Of a stretch of 64,000 nucleotides of DNA, positions 10,991 to 22,995 are shown piece by piece. The stretch comes from Topomyia yanbarensis. Its lineage: Eukaryota > Arthropoda > Insecta > Diptera > Culicidae. A program made the translations under genes and the position numbers. The notes under the pieces were generated by a model, which worked only from the letters and a program-made list of their open reading frames with translations, was not told where the DNA came from and made no database searches. The stretch is taken from contig NC_080671.1 of the NCBI RefSeq assembly GCF_030247195.1, forward strand, positions 427,800,539-427,864,538, read 5' to 3'. The stretch's first letter is position 1; every line of letters starts with the position of its first letter.

Positions 10991-11866
10991 TCTGGATCCG
11001 GTTCCCCTCGGTTCGGACACGCGGATCCAAACCATAGGTCTTGCTTCCCGTAAATGACGGGAAGGACTGTTCATGTTTTGTGCAGTCGCTATCTTGCTGT
11101 TAATGTCCGTGATAGAAAAGAAATTTCAATTTAACACTGGCCAAAGTACCCCACCACTATTCCGAGTCATTTTTTTCTGATTGTGCTTTGAAGCTAGCCG
11201 ATTGTGAGCCGATCTTCAAATACGGAATGTGTCGTGTAGAAAAATCGAACCTCGTCTTTATCCCCATTGTGTTTACTCCGCTTGAGACGCAATACAATGA
11301 CAAGCGAAGTGCTACACACTTCCATACAATCCGATGCGTTAATATTTATTGAATAAGAATTGATGAAACATGAGTGCGACGCAGAGAAGATTTGAATGTG
11401 TTGGTATTGCCGTTTGGGGAATTTTTTGTTGGGACCGTTTTAGCATGAAACGTCTTGCTATTAGAGCATTTTTTCTTATTACCGTAAAGGCATTACGGCC
11501 GAGTTTTGGGTGTTCGTATAACCATATCGTTGGGAAAGGAACAAGTTGAACTATCATTTTAGTCAATAGAATTCTAGAGCGCTCATATTGGATTTTGTCG
11601 CCATTATGGATTTTGTGCTTAAATTGATTTTTTTGTGTGGTGTGGTAATTGCGATAGACTTGAAATATACGCCATTGAAAAGCTGAAATAAAATCTCTAG
11701 TAAATTGCTGTTTCAGCTTTATTTTAAAATGAGCTATACAGTGTGTACCACATTTATACGTTGACTCTATTTTCTCTATTTTCTATTCTATACTGACTTG
11801 CAACTGTTTGCAACAAACTTCGCAGGTGCTGCTCGTTCCTATTCTTCTGCTAGCTGGTGCTGAGAA
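10991..11866. other. Unassigned stretch
   Basis: AT-rich, with only short frames (75 codons at most). No gene, RNA or element boundary recognised. Confidence 0.35.
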
Positions 11867-12295
11867 CAGGGTTGCCACTATTTTTCAAAGAAAATCTGGT
11901 AGTTCAAATAAAATCGTCTGGCAAAATTTGTCACCTGACAGCGACCTCAGTCATCGAAATTTGGCATACATTTTGGTATTCAAAGAACATTAATCGATTT
12001 TTGTTTGGAAAATATGACCTACATTTCCAAAATTTGTGTGTAACAATCTCTATAATTTCAAAAATCTGGTAGAATGAGAGGTTTTTCTTTTTGTTAGAAG
12101 CTTAAAAAACTCTGGCTGTGCCAGATAAATCTGGCATAATGGCATTCCTTCTGGGGTGTAACGTAGAATTCAGAATATCTGGAAAAACCTGGCAAAATTA
12201 AAAAAATCTGGCAAAATGTCTGGCTTGAACAAATGTCTGTTCAGTTGGGAAAAATCTGGAAGATTCCAGATAAATCTGGAACATTGGCAACGCTG
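11867..12295. mobile_element. hAT-type MITE, 429 bp, built of AATCTGGCAAAA repeats
   Basis: The termini CAGGGTTGCCAC and TTGGCAACGCTG are imperfect inverted repeats. The flanks GCTGAGAA (11859-11866) and GCTGAGAG (12296-12303) match at seven of eight positions, as expected for an aged 8-bp duplication. The interior is filled with short repeats of ATCTGGCAAAAT and ATCTGGAAAA on the plus strand. The CAGGG terminus and 8-bp duplication point to hAT. No transposase is present. Confidence 0.75.
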
Positions 12296-12424
12296 GCTGA
12301 GAGTTTCCCTGCGGCGGAATTTCTCTCGATACCGATGCCCGTTTTCGTGAGCGATTTAGTTCTCAGCTACTTCGACAGAGAGATCACCGGCGGTAAAATT
12401 TTTCTCTATACAACGTGGCTCAAT

Positions 12425-12800
12425 CAAACACGAAAAGTTATAAATGGAGGTACCGCGTGTCCGTTTGAATCTGTTGTTGTTATTATGCCAAACTAGCCAC
12501 ATCATGATTATAATGTCCGGACGGTACAATGACCGGTAGACGCTATGGATTTTCAGCATTTTTGGCATTTGCACATACTCGCACCTAAGTGACTAAACCA
12601 AATACGAATAGTTTATAAATAGAGGTGCTGCATGTCCGTTTCAATCATTCGTCGCTCGCTTGCCAAACGAGCAACGTCCGGGCGATACAATCGTTGCATT
12701 TAACTGTGTGCGAGTTAATGTTGCCACTGCCGAAAATTCATGGTAGACGCCATGGATTTTGGCAGTGTTGACATTAGTTCGCACACAGTTAAACTGTGTA
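12425..12800. repeat. Diverged tandem duplication, two units of about 190 bp
   Basis: The unit at about 12425-12575 and the unit at about 12610-12788 share an ordered series of blocks. These are GTTATAAATGGAGGT with GTTTATAAATAGAGGT, TGTCCGTTTGAATC with TGTCCGTTTCAATC, and GCCAAACTAGC with GCCAAACGAGC. The series goes on with GTCCGGACGGTACAATGACC with GTCCGGGCGATACAATCG, GGTAGACGC and ATGGATTTT. Each carries a TATAAAT-like box at the same place. It is either a duplicated promoter-like region or two decayed repeats. Confidence 0.55.
12699..12793. repeat. Long imperfect hairpin, about 44-bp arms, 6-nt loop
   Basis: The left arm TTTAACTGTGTGCGAGTTAA...TTCATGG (12699-12743) pairs with CCATGGATTTTGGCAGTGTT...CACAGTTAAA (12750-12793) across the spacer TAGACG, with a few mismatches. 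It lies in the second unit of the tandem duplication; the first unit lacks most of the left arm. It may be a small MITE, since no target duplication was clear. Confidence 0.65.
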
Positions 12801-13600
12801 AAACTTGCATCCGTTTCCTTACTGTGTGCAAAGTCTATCGTGCGTTTTAGGCCCTGCACATTTGAAAATGCGTTAGGTTCGCGTCGTGTACATTCGTTGA
12901 TTCGCAATGTGGGCGGGTAGGGTGACTTTTTGGATAGAGCTCAACACTACGGGGTGCGATGTGTGTAAGTTGTGTTGGAATAAATTCATTAATTTTTCTG
13001 CTTGTGTATGCCTTGGGTTAATAGGGCGCTTTTAGAGCGCATATGTATCGGTGTTATGAGAAAATGCAATGCATTATTGGAATCACAAATGAACATTTAT
13101 TGCATAAAATCTTTTCTAACGATTGAATCAGATACGTGGACAAAACCAGTAAAATATTGCCAAAGTTATGCTTCATACCCATGGTAACAACAAATTTGCC
13201 CCAAAGTGTTTCTTATTTCAAATTTGAAAAATATCTTGCACGTCGATAGCTCGTGTGTATTACAAAACTTCAAGATCTTTAAAGGTTTTAATGCCTATGC
13301 AACTTAATCCAAGGTTTGGAAAATGTTGAATTTGGCTTTCTTATCACAGAGAGTCCGGTAAAATTTTGTACTATTTCAATGCACATTTGTAAAATGTAAC
13401 ATGTAAAAAAAATTAAGTTTAACTTTTATAAACAAAAATCATTTTATTTGAAGCCTGAGTATCAGTAGATTCCACAGGAATTTGCTCTAATACCAAGTCT
13501 AGTCATTTAGTAATATACATTGCTATATAATTGAACAGAGCTGTTCTGAACAGTTATCCCACTGCGAAAAGCAAAACCATTCTTCCCCATCACTATCGTT
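12801..13600. other. Unassigned stretch
   Basis: AT-rich with short frames only. Nothing recognised apart from the flank of the following element. Confidence 0.3.
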
Positions 13601-13903
13601 TTGACGTAGGACTACGTCTTTGTTTTCGATATAGGGGTGCACTTTGCAAATTCCACACATGGTATGTAACGAAAAATGGTCCAATTTAAAACGCATATAA
13701 TTTAGCTATCTCACGATATATTTTCAATTTTTTTTGCTCTTATCGCCCCGAAATGCTTCTAAGAATATATTCCAATAGATAAACCCAAAGATTTTTGATA
13801 TCATGGCATTAAAAATTTAAATACTCTACAACCTAGTCAAAATATCGTGCATTTAAACACAGAAGATAGCGTTTCCCAAGTCCGGCACGACAGATTCTAT
13901 AAA

Positions 13904-13955
13904 TGACGTCATCATCGACTATTTAAAGAACGGATTTGGCCGGACAAGCTCAATT
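13904..13955 (+). promoter_or_regulatory. Conserved CRE + TATA + initiator promoter
   Basis: A perfect CRE, TGACGTCA (13904-13911), is followed nine bases on by TATTTAAAG (13920-13928). An initiator-like TCAATT starts 30 bases after the TATA box, at 13950. The inverted copy at 29089-29137 keeps the same three elements at the same spacing, with the better insect initiator TCAGTT. This is the arrangement expected of a working RNA polymerase II core promoter reading towards block C. Confidence 0.55.
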
Positions 13956-14580
13956 GTATGTTGAACGGCAGGCAGAGCTCTAGATCACAGATACTTTTTC
14001 ACTGATGGCAGATTTTTGGCATGTTGATGAAAATTTCACAGCTCTTTGGAAATATTGTGATTTTTCACAGATGGTAAAAATATATTTTTGACCAAAACAC
14101 AGATTTCAATGTGCCACAAGTTAGCGGTTGCATGCGTAACCTACATAATAGCGTTGCGCAAAGAAAAAAACTTTCTTAGCAACAAATTTACGCGAATTGG
14201 TTCATTTCCACTTAGGCTATCTTATTTTGGTTCCGACAATAGGTACATACTACAAAGCCTATTTATGAATGAATACACTGCCACTTGAAAAACCGTTGCA
14301 AAAACGCATCTAACCCATATATAAAATTGTCTTCGATTCTTGTATATTTATAGTCTAGATATATGATTAAGCCCACTGCATTCGCTACATTTGTATGTGT
14401 ACTTTAAGAAAGCTACAATAATGGCAAAACATAACTAGAAAGCTTGGTCTATAATGAAATGTATAATATTGTCTAAAATTTGATTTTTCTTAACCGGTTC
14501 GGGTTTTTTATCACACACAATCGAATTTTTTTCACAATATTCAAAAGCTGATCTTGTGCTATAAAGATTTAGTTCCAGAT

Positions 14581-16026
14581 TAGGGCATTGCAAAAAAAAT
14601 GTTTTTTGAATTCTCAAAGGCCCCCTCCCCCTCTCGTATTTTGACAAATGTCAAAGTAAGCTCAGATGCCAAATTTCACATCATTTGGACAATTTTAGAC
14701 CCCCGCCCACTTCGCTTGAAATTTTTTGAAATTGGTACTATGGGAAAATATGGAGGAAAAATACATTAAATGCTATAACTTTTGAAGTAGCAATCAGAAA
14801 ATTACAATTTATACCTCTTTTGAAAGGAAATAATCTTAGTATTTGAAGGGAGATATATTTATTTCTAGGGAAATACGGGAAAGTGGGGTACTGGGTCATT
14901 TTGGCCCCAAAATCCCCTATTTTATATGATTTTTCTGCTCCGTGAAGCAAATCATACATATTTTGTAGTTTTTCTAACGTGAAAAAAATCTCAAAAATCG
15001 AACGGAACCTTTTTGATCTTAGTCCGAATACGAGAAGTTGGGGTTATAGGGCTTTTTGTCATTCATATTAAATTTTATCATTTTCTCGTGCATATATCTC
15101 TATTATTCTTCAATCAATTTTCATAAAATGTAACTTATTGAACGTGTAAAATTCTGAAGAATAAAACAAAAATAAAAACGTTAAAGGTAAAATTCAGAAA
15201 CATCAAACTTTTTGATATTTACTCTACAAATCTCATTTTTTTCATTATTTGTCCTAATACCTCAACTTCCCCTATTTTTCCAGGAATGAAACTTTTCTCA
15301 TGCGATCCATAAGCATATTTTATACTAAAAGTAGTAAATTAAATAAGAATTTTGTTGTTAAATGGAGTAATATGTGCGATTTTATGATAAAAATGTGAAA
15401 TCGACACTATATGTCAGATAATTTGATGTTCCTGAATTTTACCGGTAACGAATCTATTTTTGTTATAATCCTAAGGATTTTCCACGTTCAACAAGGTATA
15501 GTTTATGAAAATTGAGTGAAGAATAATAGAGATATATTCACGAGAAAATGATGAAGTTTAATATGAATGACAAAAGGCCATTTAACCCCAACTTCTCGTA
15601 TTCAGACAAAGGTCAAAAAGGCTCCGATCGATTTTTGAGATATTTTCACATGATTGATTTGCATCACGGAGCAAAAAAATCATTAAAAATAGGGGATTTT
15701 GGGGCCAAAATGACCCAGTACCCCACTTTCCCGTATTTTACTAGAAATAAATATATCTCCATTCAAATACTAAGATTATTTCCTTCCAAAAGAGGTATAA
15801 ATTTTAATTTTCTGATTGCTATTTCAAAAGTTATAGCATTTAATGTATTTTTCCTCCATATTTTCCTATAGTACCAATTTCAAAAAATTTCAAGCGAAGT
15901 GGGCGGGGGTCTAAAATTGTCCAAATGATGTAAAATTTGGCATCTGAGCTTACTTTGACATTTGTCACAATATGAGAGGGGGGGGCCTTTGAGAATTCAA
16001 AAAAACATTTTTTTTGCAATGCCCTA
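14581..16026. mobile_element. Foldback (palindromic) hAT-type element, 1446 bp, 8-bp TSD
   Basis: The termini TAGGGCATTGCAAAAAAAAT and its complement are perfect over about 20 bp. The inverted arms then continue for roughly 600 bp on each side towards a centre near 15300. Identical TTCCAGAT repeats flank it (14573-14580 and 16027-16034). The frame 15548-15871 (107 codons) lies within an arm and its mirror exists on the other side, so it is not a gene. TAGGG termini and an 8-bp duplication fit hAT. No transposase is present. Confidence 0.9.
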
Positions 16027-16345
16027 TTCCAGATATTAGTTCGGTCACGGTTTTCTGTCTTCTTTCTTCAGATCTTCTCCAATATGTTTAATCGGATTCG
16101 ATCACCTACTAGATATGAAATTACCTGATAACCAAGAACGTTTGGTTCAATATGTAACATTCGATGTTGATTGGTTGTGTTTAAACTATACGTAAGAAAT
16201 ATATTTGATTTATTATTACTTTAATTGTATTAAGAAAATAAATATTTTACATTAAATAGTATAGTCCTACGTCTTCAGTTCGTGTTACCCCATAAGGCTG
16301 CCTTTTGTAGTTTTTAGCAACCATACACGGGTTTATATGTAAAAA

Positions 16346-17950
16346 TGTTAAAACAATCTGTTTCATTTATTGGCATATAATAACAGATTATTATTAAAAA
16401 AATGGGTGGATTTATTGTTGAGAAGAATTTTACTTTGCTCTAATTTTTATCTTGCTGCATAGAATGTCGTCAAGCAATGTGTGCCCAACAGATGCTTGTA
16501 CTGTACAAGAGCCCTACACGGGTGAAATTATTATGACAAAATGTTTTCGGTTTGTAGGTACGTAGGGTGATGAGCCTATAGACAAACTGTAGCGGGCCAA
16601 ATGGCCGTCTACCAAAACGCTCCTCAGGACGTTTTAAACGAGTAACTTTAGCGCCACCCCCGAAGAGGACCACTCGTCAGGTTAGAATTGCCCAGCATGA
16701 AACCTAACCTCAGGGCAGGTTATAGAAATTGATCCCGAAATGGCGCAAAGGAACGGTAGGTAAACACAAAATGTGAAAAAATGCACTCCGTTTCGCGTAT
16801 AGATGGAGCCACTACTATATTTAGCAAAGACGCAAGAGAAATGATCTTTATACCAATTCGAAAGCTCATGCACTAAAAAACGATCAGTTATCATCACCAG
16901 TTTTCCTAGTTCGTGATGTAGGTTTTTCCAAAGCACGGGCGGACTGAACTGAATTTGCGTCTACTGAAAGACGGATGTTAGTTGGAGATTTCGGTGGGCG
17001 AAGAGATTGAGTTATGCTAGAGCAGTTTCAGTGTGTTTCAAAAGTTGCGAAGCCAATCTTTTGCTATTTTTGGTACTCAACCCAAAAGCAATGCCATCTG
17101 AGCAAGAGAAAGCACTGATTGGTTTCTATTTTCATTCATAAGTATTTTGTATCAGTTTAATTCCTTATGGCATATTCAGCAGCGTAGGATTTTGAATAGG
17201 AGTTTCCAAATGGAATTAGAATGTGAAAAAATCACATCCCCAGTAGAGCGTTTTGATTTATTATTTGAAACAGATTTGTAAGAACTATTATACACTGCGG
17301 TTCTCTTTGTTTATTCATTTAAAACACGTTTATAACTGTGTTTTGAATAGGTATAAAAAGAGTAGTTAGCACATACACTCAGGTTCGATGGATAGGGAAA
17401 CAATTTCGAGTCAAGTAACGACCTAAGGACGCGTTCTTGAGCTATTCAATTCCATGTTCATTATTTTGACAGTTCTATAATATAAAACTGGAAATTTTCA
17501 CACTAGAACTTACTCTCCCCAGCAGTAGTTTGAGTAGGTGTTCTTTTTAATTCAAAATTCATGCCATGCTTTACTGAACTCTGAAATATTTTTCCCCAGT
17601 TTATCCAGTCTGAGTATCTGTGCTGCTCTATGTATTTTAAACACATTGAAACACCTATGCAAAGTAAAACGCTGCAGGACATGCACTAAGTTCATTGTTT
17701 CAGTTTCAAACTGGCTCCGGTTTAATTCTAAAATTGTCAAAATTGAAGATTTGTACGGTAATAACACTATAATTCATTGAAAAAATTTATTTGGTAAGCC
17801 ATTTATCGATTAAGCGATAACCTAAAGATTGTTACCTAAGATCATTAGTGAAATTTCATATTGCATAGAAAAGATGTTAGATAGATCAGCTATATAATGC
17901 CAATCAGCTAGTGAGATAATTGATTGATTGAAATAATAGATTAGTTTTTT
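16346..17950. other. Unassigned stretch
   Basis: No recognised gene. The segment 16470-16950 is less AT-rich than its surroundings and has two short minus-strand frames (67 and 84 codons) without domains. The remainder is AT-rich. Confidence 0.35.
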
Positions 17951-18250
17951 TTTCAGTGCGTGATTGAATTCGTTCGGGTGATGTTAATTGTTGTGGTCTA
18001 ATTAAATCAATTTTCGATCGGGAAAAAGATCAATTACCGCCGCAAAATTGACACCAGCGGGTGCGTGAAAAAGTTTTCTTTGAGGTGACACGGTTTGTTT
18101 AACGTTTAAAGTGCAATCTACTGAACTAAAGCAATAAAACGCTTTGCTATTGCCACAACAAAAGCCAACCAGTGATCAATGGCTTATTATTGCTTCGTTG
18201 GCCCGTCGCGGGGCGAAGCAAAGAAGAGCGTGAAACACCGATAGTCAGAT

Positions 18251-20214
18251 ATGACTACTGTGCTATGCAGTGCGTGTGCCTTGAAAACTTCGTCAGCAAG
18301 TGATCTTGTGTATTGTTTCGGCGGCTGCGATCACATCCTACATGAGAAATGTGCAGAACTCAATACCGCTAGTGCAAGTAAGCAACAATGCGCTACGATG
18401 TGTGTTTTGACTGTCGTAAAAAACAGTCTTGCCTGAATGATGTACTGAAAAATGCGGGGAACTACAGAGCGCGGTTGCTGAACTGCAGCAACTTGCGGAC
18501 CTTTTCCAGTCTAGCAAACAAGCGTCCGTGAATGTTAACTCCGCCGAAAACTTAAATGTTCGTTCATATGCTGACGTCGTTCAAGCCAGTGTGGGCCACC
18601 CCGCATCAATTAGAAAGAGGAAAGTTGCCGTCATGACTGCAGGTGATCTTCCGGTGCACAAACAGTCAAACTCTAATAACTGCGACTCCATGGAAGTAGG
18701 TCAACTTCGGTCAGACAAACGTCGATTTTTGACTGTTCCACCTAGCAGTGATAACCTTGGCAATGAGAATACGCCCAAAAGCGCACCCCTATGTAACTTT
18801 GCAGAAACACATCCAGCTAAGTCCAATGCAATTGTTAAGTGAGAGCGAATAGTCATCATTAAACCAATCGAGCAGCAAGTCGCGACTGTTACAAAGCAGG
18901 AAATTCAAGGCAAGCTTGACCCAGTTTCATTGGGTGTCAAAGAAGTATATTACCGACCCAATGGAGAAGCAACTGTGAGATGTGACTACAGTGAATCAGC
19001 GCTTAAATTGCTCAGTACAGTGAAAGCGAATCTGTCTGAGAAGCATAACGCCGACGTCCAGAAAGCTCTAAAACCCAGAGTAAAAGTTGCTGGTTATACT
19101 GACGACATCACTGCGGAAAACTTAGTGGAAAAACTAATTCAGCAAAATGATTTTCCGCATCCTGCCAACCTGACGGTGATACGAATTGTGCGAAACGAAA
19201 AACACACAGATAATCCTGTGTCTGCCATTATTGAAACTGATGCCAAAACATTCGTAAAGCTGATGCAACTACAACATGTCAACTTGGGTTGGATGCGGTG
19301 CAAGATCTCTGAATGTGTAAACGTGCTCCGCTGTTATCGCTGCTGGGAGTACAGCCATAGAGCTGCCACATGCAAGAAGTCTCCATGCTGTCCGATTTGC
19401 GCCGAAGGGCATGAGCACAAAGAGTGTGTCTCTGACATCCGAAAATGCATTAACCCATTATTGGGCAGTTCTTAGTATCTACTATATATAGTAGGTACTA
19501 AGAATAACTCCTATTACTTAAGGAATAACGCAGAACAGGCATTATCAATGAGTTAATATTGTTCATATACTCTTACAGAATACGTTTAGAGAAGTTAGAG
19601 TGGTTAAACCGGTGTTTATGTTTTGTTTTTATTCAATTTTCTCTTAAGGGGTTACACATTTTTGTTATGATGAAAAAAATCGAATTTTTGTAAATTAAAT
19701 ATTCTCAAACTACATACGCTGAGGAAAATTTTCTCAAAATTTCATTAAGATCGGAATACTAAAACTTGAGTTACAGCGATTCATAGACCGCTACCCATTG
19801 ACCACTTGTAGGCGGTGCGTAGTGTTTGATACGCTAGACCGTTGACTCGCTGCAGCGACAGTAAAACTCGATTATCTCGGAATTGTATTTTGTTGAAAAG
19901 TTCATTCGCAGCGACCACGATATCTCAGGAATTAATTAATCGATCAATCTGAAATTTTCACTGGTTGTTCCTTATTATTTCAGCTACTCTTAGTAGGAAA
20001 TTAATTTCACTGGAATGACCACATCATTTTTTCCAATCGGAAAACTCAATTTGTGCTGCGTATGAAAAATAAGTTGGGCAATAATGGGTTAATTGTCACA
20101 ATGCAAATGTGACAAGAAATCCTGAAGATCAAACGCCAACTGATCATGCTTCCTGGAGTTCTGAGTGCCCCTTGTATCAAACTCGACTTAGGCAGTCACG
20201 CCGCATTATTGACT
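18251..20214 (+). pseudogene. ORF1 (gag-like) of the jockey/CR1-group element, interrupted
   Basis: The product would be the RNA-binding ORF1 protein of the retrotransposon. The N-terminus has a PHD-like pattern (CSAC, then CFGGCDH, then HEKC). A frameshift near 18400 and a TGA at 18840 break the frame. The C-terminal part (18930-19449) is intact: a conserved KVAGYTDDITAENL block, then zinc knuckles beginning CYRCWEYSHRAATC and CPICAEGHEHKEC. The third knuckle starts KCIN and is cut by the MITE at 19454-20088. Beyond it the frame resumes as CHNANVTRNPEDQ and DHASWSSECP, then stops. Removing the MITE and one TTAA leaves the knuckle in frame. Confidence 0.75.
19454..20088. mobile_element. piggyBac-like MITE, 635 bp, at TTAA
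   Basis: Direct repeats TTAA (19450-19453 and 20089-20092) flank termini starting CCCATTATTG. The right end reads AAGTTGGGCAATAATGGG, which inverts to CCCATTATTGCCCAACTT, close to the left CCCATTATTGGGCAGTTCTT. A TTAA target and a CCC start are the hallmarks of piggyBac-type transposition. There is no transposase frame, so it is non-autonomous. It sits inside the third zinc-knuckle coding region of the retrotransposon, so it is younger than that insertion. Confidence 0.88.
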
Positions 20215-20304
20215 ACAGTACATAGCAGCTAGCGCAACACGACGAAGCCGCCCAGTTTTCCGACCGATGTAATCAGCACGATTCTGCCACCGACGCCCAT
20301 ATGA

Positions 20305-22739
20305 TTGCCACGGAACTTAGATGCGACCTTTCCCGGTCAGGTAAAGCTAAGGAGGTTATATGTCCTCCCGAAGCTACTCGAGATACTGCGCGCCACCATT
20401 CATTGCAGTATCCAACCGCTCATTGCAGTATCCAACCGACTCTCATCCAAACACAAAAATGACACTCACAATCTCGACCAACTCTGGGTAAATATCCGTG
20501 GCCCCTATACTAATCTCTGTGTGGGTGTTGTATATATTCCCCCCGATTCCGCAAGTGATGTAGAAATTATTCAGAAGCACATAGACTACGCACTTGACAT
20601 TGCAACTTCCATTGAACCCAACACGGCACATCTACTATTTGGTGATTACAACCAGCCTGGACTTCTTTGGAAGAGCACTCCCTCCGGGTATGCTTTCCCA
20701 GACCCTTCTGAATCAACCTTTTCGAGCGCGAGTACTATCTTACTTGACGGAATGTCTGTACTGAACATGCGACAAATGTCTACAGTGAATAATAGACGAA
20801 ATCGAATCCTGGACCTCCTCCTAACGCAGATTTGTCCGCAGCAGGTTCTCTATGACGAGATGGAGGATGTCAGGGAGTTCAACTTTTCGAAGACTGACTT
20901 CTCTAGGCTTCATAACTCACTACAAACAATCGACTGGGAGACTTTCTTGAATTTCGCGATCGTTGTAGATGCTGCCGTAGAAAAACTCTCACTGGTGTTA
21001 AAACAGCTTTTCAGTATACATATGCCTGCACCTTGTCCCCGAACAAAACCACCACAGTCCAACAACCGGCTACGTAAACTGAAAAGATTGCGAGCTGCTG
21101 CGCTTCGACATTACACTATTCGAAGAAACCCGATCACAAAAAGGGAGTTCACTATAGCCAGTAACAGCTACAAAACATATAATCGCTTTCTCTACTCAAG
21201 ACACGTAGCACAAACCCAATCGAACCTAAAACGAAACCCAAAACAGTTTTGGTCCTTTGTAAATGGGAAACGTAAAGAAAATGGGCTTCCTTCCAGTATG
21301 TTCCTCGCAGGTGAAACGTCCAATACTCCCAGCGGTATCTCTAACTTGTTCGCAAAACATTTCTCGAGTGTGTTTAAAAATGAATCGGCTAGCTCAACTC
21401 AGGTGGACTGTAGCCTTCAAGATGTCCCTCGCGGTGTAATCAATTTTGGAAACATTCAATTTACTGACGAAGACATTCTAGTTACCATAAGCAAGTTAAA
21501 GTCCTCTACATCGGTGGGGCCTGATGGGATTCCTTCCATTATACTGAAAAAATGCGCAAGCGCAGTGTGTACACCTTTACGACTAATCTTCAACCAATCA
21601 CTGTCGCAATCAGCGTTTCCCATGTGTTGGAAAAAATCAGTAATGTTTCCCGTTTTCAAAAAAGGTGTTAAGCAAAATGTTGCAAACTATTGTGGCATAA
21701 CCTCGCTCTGCGCTGGATCAAAGTTGTTTGAGATTCTAGTAGGGAATATGCTCTTTCGTGAGACCAAAGGACCAACATGGCTTTTTTGCAGGCAGGTCAA
21801 CAACCACCAATCTAGCCCAATTTACATCGTACTGTATTAAAAACATCGAAGATGGATCACAAGTAGATACTATATACACTGATCTTAAAGCTGCCTTCGA
21901 TCGTGTAGACCACTCTCTTTTTCTGGCAAAGATCGAGCGGCAGGGTGCTCCATCAAATTTTACAGGATGGCTTAAATCATATCTCGTAGATCGTTCTCTG
22001 TCTGTGAAATTAGGAAGTAACGTGTCATATAGCTTCATCAACTTGTCGGGTGTACCTCAAGGGAGCAATCTCGGACCGTTACTTTTTCTTTATTCTTCAA
22101 CGACGTTTGCTATGTTATACCCCCAGGGTGCAAACTCATATATGCTGATGATCTCAAACCCTTTCTCATTGTGCGGTCAATAGAGGACTGCATCGAACTT
22201 CAGCGACATCTAGATGCTTTCTGTAACTGGTATAATCGCAACTTGTTGGCTCTCAGTGTGTCCAAATGCTCTAAAATATCTTTCACGCGCAGAAAAAATC
22301 CAATTCTCTGGAGCTACAATATCGCCGGCCAATTGCTAGAGAGAGAGTGTCAGTTATCAGGGACCTTGGTGTACTCCTGGACTCCTAACTGACATTCAGA
22401 AACCATTACTCTCACGTTATAGCACAGGGAAATAGAAACCTTGGCTTCATAATAAGAATAGTCAACGAGTTTACTGATCCATATTGTCTGCGGGCATTGT
22501 ATTTTTCACTTGTTCGGTCTGTCCTGGAAGCTTCCGCAGCCATTTGGTGTCCTGATTCGAGCATTTGGACTAACAGAATTGAAGCAGTACAAGCAAGATT
22601 CCTCCGCTTTGCTCTTAGAACTTTGTCGTGGCGTAACCCAACAGAGCTACCACCATACATTGATCGCTGTCGTCTGCTCGATATGTTTCTTTATGTTTCT
22701 AGTGATGTTTTCAAGAATAGACTTAGGAGATTGACTTAG
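20305..22739 (+). pseudogene. ORF2 (endonuclease/reverse transcriptase), frameshifted
   Basis: The frame 20305-21840 holds a partial endonuclease (GVVYIPPDS, LLFGDYNQPG, RRNRILDLLLT) that lacks its N-terminal part and the usual SDH block. It then enters the reverse transcriptase (VGPDGIPSIILKKCAS, PVFKKGVKQNVANYCGITSL). A frameshift near 21755 moves to the next frame (DQHGFFAGRSTTTNLAQF, YTDLKAAFDRVDH, SGVPQGSNLGPLL). Further shifts follow around 22080-22180, where the YADD region is damaged, and the C-terminal part ends at 22739. Motif spacing fits the jockey/CR1 group. The protein cannot be made as it stands. Confidence 0.8.
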
Positions 22740-22995
22740 CTTATAAGATTATGTGAAAATATTTCTGTAATGTTATTGCAATGTTGTATACCTTGTATGT
22801 AATTTTGTTAATTTGTAATGTCAGATCATTGTAATTGTTGAAAAAACGTGCGAAAATATTATGGGTTTTTACGCGCATTCGAGGTCTGCTTCTGAAGTGT
22901 ACCTTGAAATGGGCTTTTCCCATACAACAACATTAAATTTCATGTAGATTAACATGGGTCAGATGAAAAATGAAAATAAATAAATAAATAAAAAG

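Larger units (their letters stand above)
13601..16345 (+). mobile_element. Promoter-bearing repetitive element, left copy (interrupted)
   Basis: Three blocks recur in inverted orientation at 27222-29467, in the same internal order. Block A is 13604-13975 (GACGTAGGACTACGTC through the promoter). Block B is about 14435-14515 (AGAAAGCTTGGTC to CCGGTTCGGG). Block C is about 16225-16340 (AAGAAAATAAATATTTTACA to GGCTGCCTTTTGTAGTTTT). Block A carries a Pol II-type promoter, and block C has an AATAAA signal followed by TAGTCCTACGTC, which mirrors the start of A. The 1446-bp foldback at 14581-16026 interrupts it between B and C. The TG start and polyadenylation signal fit an LTR-like unit, but no gag or pol is seen. 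Confidence 0.6.
17951..22995 (+). mobile_element. Jockey/CR1-group non-LTR retrotransposon (decayed, near full length)
   Basis: The order is 5' UTR, ORF1 (PHD-like finger plus zinc knuckles), ORF2 (partial endonuclease, reverse transcriptase), 3' UTR, and a 3' tail of AAAT units (22972-22993). The start is placed near CAGTGCGTGATTG, after a T run, by analogy; no target duplication was identified. ORF1 is interrupted by a piggyBac-like MITE, and both ORFs carry frameshifts and stops, so the copy is dead. It lies inside the interval between the two inverted promoter-bearing elements. Confidence 0.8.

Noticed and set aside
15548..15871. 107-codon frame
   Set aside because: Lies in one arm of a foldback element and is mirrored in the other arm; no transposase motif.
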